A stretch of DNA of 64,000 nt, taken from the NCBI GenBank assembly GCA_964017185.1, contig OZ024877.1, positions 196,501 through 260,500 on the forward strand. Direction: 5' to 3'. Numbering within the stretch: position 1 is the first letter of the stretch; the number at the start of each line of letters is the position of its first letter. The DNA comes from Rugalucina vietnamica. Its lineage: Eukaryota > Mollusca > Bivalvia > Lucinida > Lucinidae. This document shows, piece after piece, positions 56,018-64,000 of the stretch. The notes under the pieces are model-generated. The model was given only the letters and a program-made list of their open reading frames with translations. It had not been told where the DNA came from and made no database searches. The position numbers were made by a program, and so were the translations under genes.

Positions 56018-56723
56018 CACCGCGTCCAATCGGAACGCCGGTAAAGAGGTCGTAACTCCGGATTTGCGTTATTTTTGACGCCGGATTGCGGTATTTTTCG
56101 GTGGGTAACTTCAAAAACGCATTTATAAACTGCACAAAGAGAGTTTGTATCAAAATCAGACCTAGCCTATTCGGATCTACATACATGTATGTAATCGCCG
56201 AGACTTCTTTTGATGCATAAGCTTTGTTGAGTTTCGCAAACATTCAAGGTAATTATTGATCTGCAGGTACGGCCATACGCCAAAACGAATTCATGCCTAA
56301 ATAGTTTGCCATATTCGTTAAAGTCGTCACCAATTGGTGCAAGTATATGTATTATTTAACGAATCTGTATGCTTTAACGCCATTTTTAATTGATTATTTG
56401 CCTGTGGAATCAAGTGTTGAAACAATTTTTGTAGAATTTAAAATAACGCCGGATAAGACGGCATACTTCTCCAAATATGCAAGGTTGTACACGTTTAAAC
56501 GGGTAAAACGCAATCAAATAATTCATTTAGTTCCAGTCATTAGGAGCTTTTAATCGACTCAACTCCTGATGTCCTGATGACATTGTTCTACACAACCAAG
56601 TAAAGTGAGGTTGGTGTTTTATCATATTTATTCTACTGAAAATGTACTGATTTATTATTGCAAGACACAAGCCTCCAGTTTAGAACCATGAAGATTGATT
56701 TCTTTCTCCATCTCTTGTTACTG

Positions 56724-57120
56724 TAACGTTAAGCCGAACAAAGCCTAAGCAAATCCGTCGGTAGAAGAGCATGCTCAACCATCATGGGTGGTTTACTGCG
56801 CTATATAATCTACACTTACTCGCTCCACAAAGTTTCGAGTTTGAAATTTGTATATCTATTTATAGCACACCGTTACATTACTTCACCCTCCGAGAAGATT
56901 CGTCCGGGGTCTTGGCCTGGGAACTATATGAGGCAGTGGTCATTATCCCACCGCTGCCACCAAATGTAACGTAAGCCAAACCAAGCCACAGCAAACACCA
57001 TTAGTGGAAAAGCATGCTCATCCACAAAGGGTGGTTCACTGTCCTGTATATGCGACACTTACTAACTTCATAAAGTTTCGAGTTTGAAATTTGCATATCT
57101 ATTTATAGCGCACCGTAACA
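56724..57120 (-). mobile_element. TRIM 2: 397-bp miniature LTR element with TTAC duplication
   Basis: Direct repeats 56724-56877 and 56965-57120 (154 and 156 bp) begin TGTAACGT and end CCGT(T/A)ACA. The interior is 87 bp. On the minus strand TTTGGTGGCAGCGGTGGGA follows the left LTR (primer-binding-site-like), and CGGAGGGTGAAGTAA precedes the right LTR (polypurine-like). TTAC flanks both sides. The LTR has CTATAAATAG near its start on the minus strand, a TATA-type box. The LTRs differ at many positions, so this insertion is older than TRIM 1. There is no coding capacity. Confidence 0.8.
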
Positions 57121-57129
57121 TTACTAGCA

Positions 57130-58690
57130 TGAAAATGAATAACGTTAATAAGCCCAGTTGTATCATAAATGTATAGCTCGGCAAATAGGTCACTGTATGG
57201 GCGTTACCTTATGAATACGTTATTGGGTATGGTCTACTTTTGACCTAGGTAAAAGCCAAAGGTATACAGTTGAAAGACTCAACTCACATGTTGTCCGTTA
57301 GAATGAAAATCCGAGTTTTGTCTAGTTTACTGGATTGGACAAAATAGGTAGCTGATCTTTAACGGTAAAATATGTGACAGCGCTCTAGGCTGACTGAATT
57401 CGACTTTTCTATTATCTCCCTACTTGAACAGATGGACTAGCCGACCACGCCCAGATATGAATATTAAAGTTGCCGCCCATACAGTGACACATTTGCCGAA
57501 CTATACATTCTAACAAACAATGTTCAACAGTATTAAAATTGGTAATGAGTAATGGGACACTGACATATCTCAAAAGTACAAGTGTATAAACACAGGGAGT
57601 GGGGACAACGACCTCCATGAAGATCGTTGTCGGAGAAAAGACCTGCCTGACACCGATCCCTAACGGACACGATATCCGAAGGTCATTTGATTTGACATTA
57701 TGTAGAATTGCTGCAGATAAAATATGAAAGTCTGATCCTTTGGAAGCAGTGAAAATTGTCCAAGGGATGTAATGTAGGCCATAATGCGCAATTTCAGGTA
57801 CTGAACCCACATCAGTGACGCTTTATAAACCGGCGATGATAGCCAGATACATGTTAATATACAGCAATTTCTAAACTTTACACAAGGGATGTCTAATTCA
57901 AAGACACATGTCTAAACGGGGTCAAATGATTAAAACATTGTTAAGATGATTGATTAGAAGAGACAGTTTGTGATGCGTTGCTACTGTCTCGACACTGGCA
58001 TCATATTGTATTAGTATTCGTTACTTAAGTTGGTATGTGATGTGATTTTTAAAAGACAGTGCGCTGGAATGAGAAAGAGGTTAGTGTCTTTATAATAGAT
58101 TTTGATTTCAAAGAGCCTGGATTTCCCCGGCTATTTTAAAAGAACAAGACGCGAGGTCACCTATTATTGCCGACTGGACACGATGCATTCTGGAATACCC
58201 GCCTAAATATGAGCTCAGGTCAAACAGTGACCACCAAATAACATTTCCTTTTGAAAAAATAAAGTGTAGCTTTGTAACAATTGAAATTATTAAGCAAGTC
58301 AAAAGTCACCCCTCTTCATTGATGGCAATTGAACACTGAACTAAATTCTAAACGTGTCACAAAGCAAGTTCGGCAAAATCATGACGTTCCTCACTCCCAA
58401 GAAACTAAGGCTGCACAAAAAGTACGCATTTCGTTAACGTACTGTTGCGTACTAGACCTTAAATTACATCATCTCTATACAAATACTTACAAAGTTTGAA
58501 AGCTTAGGTTGCCGTATTATCCGGCGTTACTTTGATTGTATGCTATTTTATCGAAACCTTTGTTTCTAAGGGCAAGAAAACGCTAACAATCGACTTCTTA
58601 TAATATATTCTCATGTACAAATGCAAAATCAATCAGCAGTCTGTCAATACTTTCAAGAAAATGACAAAAGTACGAAACATTTTGGGGCGA
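57130..58690. other. Interior of the 3-kb transposon: no recognised gene
   Basis: One minus-strand frame of 132 codons (57412-57810, containing HYIPWTIFTASKG and RQVFSPTTIFMEVVVPTP) is the longest. It has no motif I recognise and no DDE-type signature. The rest is AT-rich sequence with short frames. GTACGCATTTCGTTAACG near 58415 contains repeated GTACGCA-type motifs. Confidence 0.4.
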
Positions 58691-59150
58691 AAACTATTTT
58701 AGCGTATGGCCGAACATGCAAAACAAAAATCTCCTTGAATGTTTGCAGATCCTAGCGGAGCTTATGCATCAGCAGAACAATCGGCGGTTAAAGGCATATA
58801 TGTAGATCCGAATAGGCTAGTGCTTACGTTCACATTAACCCTTTTAATAATTATGGCAAACGCTTTTGTTACCTGTTCCAATTAGTTTCCTCCAAAAATG
58901 GCAGCGAATCCAACGGAAACTACCGCAATCCGGAGTTAAAACAACGCCGATCCGGCGTTTCGACCGCTCTTCCGGCGTTCCGATTGGACACGGTGATATA
59001 TAGATGAGTGTAAGGGAAAATTTCAGCTGGGGTTTAACACATTTTGACCAGCTTTATAAAAAACTTAAAATCTATTAAATAATTGATGTTGACTAAAATT
59101 TATCTGCTTTCAGACTTCTTATACTACAAGAACGCCGCCGAGGTCGATAT

Positions 59151-60110
59151 CGCACCTGCATTGGGCAAAATAATTGAAAACGTAAAATATAGGTCAATGG
59201 CACAAGGTCACTGTGTGCGCTTAAAGAGCATGTCAAGGACAATAATTACTGTGCAAGGTTTCTTATTCGCAGCTACCTTAAGTGTAGAGAAAATCAAACT
59301 TTGACATAAAATTAATAAAGTCAATGGACCGTGAAATATAAGGCCGCGTCTCCACGGACAATGTTTCTTTGACGAAGATTCTTTGTCACAGAAACTTTGG
59401 CAATGAGTTTGTGTTCACACACCGCAAAGATCACTTATACTACTTAGCTCGCTCACCTTTGTCACAGATATTTGACAATGAAACTTGGCCACAGAATTGA
59501 GTTTACACGAGCATACTTTTCTTTGACAAACCTCCTTTGCCAGAGAAAAAGTGTCCGTGGGACCGCGGCCTAAGTTAAGGGCAACAGGTCAAGGTGCGTG
59601 CTTGAAGCGTATATCAAGGACAATTAGCATGCAAGGTTTCGCACTCACAGCTATCACAGGTGCAGAGAAAACCAAACTTCGACGTAAAAATTTTCAAAGT
59701 CAGTGGACCGTAAAATATAGGTCCGTCAAGGGCACCGGATTAAGGTGCGTGCTTGAACAGTATGTCAAGGACAATTACTATGCAAGGTTTCAGACTCGCA
59801 GCTAGCTCTGATGTCGAGAAAATCACAGCTATCACAGGTGCAGAGAAAACCAAACTTCGACGTAAAAATTAACAAAGTCAATGGACGGTGAAATATAGGT
59901 CAAGGGCACCGGGTGAAGGTGCAGGCTTGAAGGATTTGTCAAGGACCATTACTATGCAAGGTTTCACAATCCTAGCTCTCACTGATGTAGAGAAAAACAA
60001 ACTTTGACGCAAATGTTGACAGACTGGACGTACAAACAAACGAACGAATGGACTAAAATTTGGACTCCTATATTGCAGCCTGCTATAAGCAGGTGCGATA
60101 TAAAGCAAAT
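59151..60110 (+). mobile_element. Satellite-bearing element with ATCGCACCTGC ends, about 190-220-bp core units
   Basis: It starts GATATCGCACCTGCATTGGG and ends GCCTGCTATAAGCAGG then TGCGATATAAAG. The left TCGCACCTGC has its inverted copy at the right, next to a hairpin. Core units share AAAGTCAATGGACCGTG, AAATATAGGTCAAGG, GTCAAGGACAATTAC, CAAGGTTTC and GAGAAAACCAAACTTCGACG. One further unit follows the end (60115-60290). A MITE is inserted at 59342-59572. Confidence 0.65.
59342..59572. mobile_element. MITE with GGCCGCG ends inside the satellite element
   Basis: Ends AGGCCGCGTCTCCACGGACA and TGTCCGTGGGACCGCGGCCT are inverted repeats of about 20 bp with a few mismatches. The interior carries repeated TTTGTCACAG/TTTGACAA motifs. 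A TAA-like flank would suit a Harbinger-type MITE, but the flank is ambiguous. Confidence 0.7.
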
Positions 60111-60316
60111 TTCAAATAACTACGACGTAAAAATTAACAAAGTCAATGGACCATGAAATATAGGTCAAGGTGTGTGCTTGAAGGGTAAGTCAAGGACAAT
60201 TACTATGCAAGTTTTGAGACTCGCATCTATCACTGATGTAGAGAAAACGAAACTTCGCCGTAAATGTTGACGGACGGATGGACCGATGAACAGACGCATT
60301 TGGACTCCTATATCCC

Positions 60317-61112
60317 ACCCTATGTTGACCTTGCCGTAAAATAGGTCAAGGTCATCATTTATATATATATATATATTGTAGTACTCGAGTCATCGACACT
60401 TCATGCCAAGTTTCGTTGAAATCAGTTCACCGGTTCCGAAGATTTTTTTAAGGGTTTTTACCATGTATGGGCATGGCGGCCATCTTGGTCATGTGACCTG
60501 GATTATTCATATACACATTGGTTACCCCATCTTATACATGCTTCTCATAAAATTTGGCTTTGATTGGCCAAGTGGATCCAGAGGAGAAGATGTTGGAATA
60601 TTATGGAGATATACATGTATATTGCCCCGAGGTGGGGTCATATGAGCCCCTGGGGTCCATTTTTTTTTTCAGAATCATTAATATTCAGTCCTACTGCGCA
60701 TTTCCTGCAAGACTTCCACTTTAAATGACATTTTAAAAGTTTTCCCCAATTAAATGCATTGGCGACCTATGTTGACCTTGCCATAAAAGAAGGTCAAGGT
60801 CATCACAGGGTCATGATTTATATACACATTGTAGTACTTGAGTCAGCCATACTTCATGCCAAGTTTTGTTGAAATCGGTTCACCGGTTCTGGAGAAGATT
60901 TTTAAAGGTTTTACCATATATGGATGTGGCGGCCACCTTGGTCATATAACCTGGATTATTTATATACACATTTTCCCCCTTCCTAAAGATGCTTCATATA
61001 AAATTTGGCTTTGATTGGCCAAATGGTTTCAGGGATCTTTGACATTGTGGACGGACACCAGATCATGGCCATTCTATAAGCTCACCTTGTGAGCTAACGG
61101 CTCAGGTGAGCT
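60317..61112 (-). mobile_element. ATIR family 1 element, 5' end plus about 1.7 units
   Basis: The minus-strand 5' terminus at 61112 reads AGCTCACCTGAGCCGTTAGC, followed by a degenerate GTCCGTCC tract and two core units. It is truncated at the far end, where a satellite-like array (59151-60290) begins. Confidence 0.75.
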
Positions 61113-61116
61113 AATA

Positions 61117-61735
61117 AAACAGATCCTTTAAGAGCAGTGAACATATTAATGAGAATGGGGATTGGTCATACCGCGGTTTCGTCTACTCAAGCCTCTTCAG
61201 TGACCCTATAGATTTGGCAACATGGAGCCCAAGAGAATTACTGTAATTTTGCACCTTTTAACAGGGTAATTGATACAAAGACTTGAATAATACAAATGGG
61301 TCAAATATATTAAACGTTGGTTAGCAAATGAATCTAAACAATCATGATTTTCTGATGTCTCAGAATAACCTTGCTGATCTCAAAGGACCAAACTGCTGAT
61401 CTCAAAGGACCAAATGAAAAAGATAATCTGCACTATGGATAATGTATGGGGAGGCTTTTTAGGGCCACCACACGGCACAACACCAGTTGTATTAGTAGCA
61501 AATAAAATAAAACAGATCCTTTAAGAGCAGTGAACATTTTAATGAGAATGGGGATGGGTCATACCATGGTTTCGTCTACTTAAGCCTCTTGGTGATCCTA
61601 TAGATTTGGCAACATGGAGCCAAAGAGAATAACTGTAATTTTGCACCTTTTAACAGTGTGATACAAAGACATGTATAATCCAAATGGGGTCAAATATATG
61701 AACCCTACATTTGTTTTTGTTTCAAGCAGACTTTT
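61117..61735 (+). repeat. Two tandem copies of a dispersed repeat also found at 24267-24620
   Basis: AACAGATCCTTTAAGAGCAG, then TGAACAT, TTAATGAGAATGGGGAT, ATACCGCGGTTTCG and GATTTGGCAACATGGAGCC, recur at 61117, at 61508 and, diverged, at 24267. No coding signal. Confidence 0.85.
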
Positions 61736-62000
61736 ACCTGTGAGACAGTGACAGGTCTCTTTTGTAGTAGACTTGTCACAAATTCACCCTTGTAAATTTG
61801 AATGAAATAAATTCATCTGGCCAACAGGAACAGACACATAATAACGGCAAATCTGTGACATGTTTACAAAGAAATTTGTTCATTTATACTATATGGGATT
61901 AAAATTAAACAAGAATATGGTTCTTAACTTTATTTATGATATCATACATGTAGGTCAGAACCAAAGATGACTATGTCTTGACACAGAGCTGTACAGAATT

Positions 62001-62155
62001 ATTATTGTATTATACAATTGTTGCCCCTGAGTGAAGGTGACATGACGATTTGTTCACCCGAGACAGGTAATATTGCCTGAGGGCGAAATAACCTGTCGAG
62101 GGTGAACATATCGTCATGTCACCCTCATTCAAGGACAACAATTGTTTTATTATAC
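62001..62155. mobile_element. Foldback element with about 60-bp arms
   Basis: The arm TTATACAATTGTTGCCCC, TGAGTGAAGGTGACATGACG and TTGTTCACCC pairs with GAGGGTGAACATATCGTCAT, GTCACCCTCATTCAAGG and ACAACAATTGT. ACAGGTAATATTGCCTGAGG sits at the turn. It is a short-loop palindrome, typical of foldback MITEs. Confidence 0.8.
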
Positions 62156-62164
62156 TGAACCACT

Positions 62165-62405
62165 TTTGAAACAAATTTGCGACATGCCACATGACAAACG
62201 CACGTGACTACACGTGCAACTTCACATTTAGGTGGATATGACGTCAGAGGGTAATATGACCATGCGACATGACAGAATAGCACCCTCCACGTGCACTGTA
62301 AACAAAAGCATGTGACTACAAGTGCACCTGCACCTTTTTATGGCAGATATGACGTCAGAGGGTAATATGATCATGCGACATGACAGAATAGCACACTCCA
62401 AGTGA
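62165..62405. repeat. Direct repeats with TGACGTCA and ATGCGACATGACAGAATAG
   Basis: The block ATATGACGTCAGAGGGTAAT, then ATGACCATGCGACATGACAG, occurs at about 62236 and 62348 (112-bp spacing), with a partial copy just before. Each copy carries a perfect CRE-type palindrome TGACGTCA, and the segments between have CACGTG-like motifs (CACGTGACTACACGTGC). Confidence 0.8.
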
Positions 62406-62467
62406 CCTGCTCTGAACCAATCAAAATCCACACTCAGCCAATGAATATTTATGAGGTATAATAATGA

Positions 62468-62668
62468 GGTTTAACATCCCAGTCAACAACTTTTCAGTCA
62501 TGTCGGGATGCAGCCACTGCTTCCTGGGTTTTAATCAGTACTCTTGGGAGTTAATGTACTTTGCACAAGGACACAACATAGTGCCGCCAGGGTGGTGGAG
62601 ATCGAAGTCAGGACCTCTCGATTCAGATTCCGATGCTCTACCACTATGCCACCGCACTCCCCACACTT
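62468..62668 (-). mobile_element. tRNA-derived SINE
   Basis: The minus strand reads GCGGTGGCATAGTGGTAGAG (box A), a short arm, then CCTGACTTCGATCTCC (box B). The body ends in CCGACATGACTGAAAAG and GTTGACTGGGATG. A related body fragment lies at 54955-55030 (CGTCCCAGTCAACAA). Confidence 0.65.
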
Positions 62669-62854
62669 AATGTTCTTCAAAAGATGGTAAGAGACTTGAA
62701 ATATGAGATTGAGAAAGTAGATGAACTATTACCTAGTTACCCAGTTCGTAGACCATCATGAATGGAAGTGTTGCGGCACAAATGTTCATATTTCAACAGA
62801 GCCTAAAATGATATAAAAGCTGTCAATTTGATATAAAACGTAACAAACTTTTCT

Positions 62855-63300
62855 TAAAATACTGCAAATAAACTAGTAAAATTATCTTGTTTAATTGAAT
62901 TGAAGGATTTTTACATAAAAATATCAAGTGTGATTACACAAATATTCAATTTAAAATACTGACTATAATTTGATAGATCTAATTTTTTTGAACATGCCTA
63001 GAAGTTTGATTTTATTTGGAAAAAATATTATAGGAACAATTAGGAATAGTTAAAAATTATGTGGCTCTAAAAATAACAGTTTTAATTTGAAAGAATACTA
63101 ACCTATGTTTTCTTTTGTACTGGTTGGTACTAGTGCATATACATGTATTAATGTGTTAAGGAAAATTTCAGCTGGGGCTTAACTTATTTTGACCAGTTTA
63201 TGATCCTTTATAAACACTTGAAAATCTATAAAATATGACTAAAATTTATCTGTTTGCTTTCCGACTTCTTATATTAAAAAGAAATCTTCACCAACATACA
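62855..63300. repeat. Duplicated segment, uninterrupted copy
   Basis: Matches 55738-56017 and 58996-59150 as one continuous block, with TGCATATACATGTATTAATG where the other copy holds the 3-kb transposon. Confidence 0.85.
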
Positions 63301-63372
63301 TATATTCGTTAAGGACCAAACCTTGTACACAATTGGTCTATCAACGTGTGTACTAACCCATAGCATGGCAAC

Positions 63373-63984
63373 TAAGGATGGGAACGAATATTCGAACATT
63401 CGTATTTCTAACGAATATTCGAATGCGTTTCCGAATTCGAATATTCGTATTTTTTCATGTTCATATTTTTCATTCTTCTTTCTCTCGAGTTTTTGCCTAA
63501 AATTCGCATTCGTTCTCGCGGCGCCTTTCTCTCTTAACGCAGTTGTCCGTGAAAGTCGGTATGTATCATCCTTGCAAATTGCGTTGTCAGTTTGACACTT
63601 TGTTGTTTTAACAATTTACTTTAATTAGTCAAAAGTCGACCATTACCTGTCTCAGACGAGTTTGTTTTTTGAAAGTTGCGAACGGCCTGCGTTTGATTTA
63701 TTGTGCATGTAATTGACACCTTAAACAAGCCATAAGTAGAAGATGCCACCCAGAACTAATACTATCCATGGAGTGAAAACAAAGGCGCTGATCAGCGGAT
63801 ATGCACCTTTGTTTTCGTATGTGCAGGTTGTTTGTTTTCGAGTGACGCAGCTCAAGTATTCTTCTGATGCACTGGCCTGAGACTGAGTCAGTTATTGATG
63901 ATTTCTCTATCCGAATATTCGAATACATTCGAATAATGTATACAAATATTCGAATAGCAAATTTGCCATTCGTTCCCATCCTTA
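63373..63984. mobile_element. hAT-like MITE with AAGGATGGGAACGAAT ends and 8-bp duplication
   Basis: ATGGCAAC lies at 63365-63372 and 63985-63992. The ends read TAAGGATGGGAACGAAT inward on both sides. Subterminal sequence is rich in ATTCGAATATTCG repeats. Eight-base duplications and this subterminal style fit the hAT superfamily. The 90-98 residue frames inside are not transposase-like. A hairpin MITE fragment is nested in it. Confidence 0.85.
63745..63865 (+). mobile_element. Hairpin MITE fragment inside a hAT MITE
   Basis: GTGAAAACAAAGGCGCTGAT, CAGCGG and CACCTTTGTTTTCG, then GTGACGCAGCTCAAG, correspond to the 3' half of the family at 44801-45038. Confidence 0.6.
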
Positions 63985-64000
63985 ATGGCAACACAACACC

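Larger units (their letters stand above)
56018..58995. mobile_element. 2978-bp DNA transposon with about 270-bp terminal inverted repeats
   Basis: The ends read CACCG(C/T)GTCCAATCGG inward on both sides. Similarity continues for about 270 bp, including GCCTATTCGGATCTACATA, GATGCATAAGCT, GCAAACATTCAAGG and CGGCCATACGC. ATATA flanks both ends. The paralogous segment at 62855-63300 lacks the insertion and so gives the empty site. Inside are a TRIM (56724-57120), a 132-residue minus-strand frame (57412-57810) that I do not recognise, and no clear transposase. The superfamily is undetermined. Confidence 0.8.

Overview
The window looks like nuclear DNA of a marine invertebrate, most likely a bivalve mollusc or another lophotrochozoan. 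It has an AT-rich background, split genes with long introns, several nested transposon families, tRNA-derived SINEs, and large repeats with terminal GCTCACCTGAG motifs of a kind I associate with bivalves. The organism is inferred from style; no single sequence proves it. There is no operon, CRISPR array, rRNA or obvious prokaryotic gene.

One gene can be followed from start codon to stop codon. It is SSR1, encoding the alpha subunit of the translocon-associated protein complex (TRAP-alpha), on the + strand at 34755-52351. Nine exons with consistent phases give a 318-residue protein: signal peptide, acidic lumenal segment, conserved lumenal domain with two glycosylation sequons, one membrane span and a basic cytosolic tail. 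Its introns are full of mobile DNA. A second, unrecognised gene lies on the - strand between about 13.8 kb and 1.9 kb. It is seen as at least four well-bounded exons (13572-13787, 7850-7953, 4881-4944, 4667-4808).

Layout. 1-1.3 kb: a repeat element of the ATIR type (asymmetric terminal inverted repeats, as in Helentrons). 1.3-14 kb: introns and exons of the minus-strand gene with SINE remnants, a 24-bp minisatellite and a truncated LINE carrying a zinc finger. 14-16.7 kb: hAT-like MITEs. 17.3-21.8 kb: a composite element bounded by GGGTCGTTTCGCCC repeats and holding a CR1/Jockey-type LINE. 21.8-34.2 kb: nested retroelements, including one LINE split into four pieces by later insertions, a 0.7-kb retroposon family and a miniature LTR element (TRIM) with a tRNA-like LTR. 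34.7-54.7 kb: SSR1 with its 3' UTR. 54.7-64 kb: ATIR elements, a 3-kb transposon with 270-bp inverted repeats that itself holds a second TRIM, satellite-like arrays, foldback elements and a hAT MITE.

The most unusual structure is inside SSR1. Most of exon 3, with its splice donor, has been tandemly amplified into about 18 further 94-bp units. Each unit offers a 66-nt, phase 1-1, stop-free cassette. The array is split by a 1600-bp hAT-like element. Next most interesting are the two TRIMs with 4-bp target duplications, and the ATIR repeat families whose 455-bp core units carry a conserved block of E-box, YY1-like and CArG/MEF2-like motifs.
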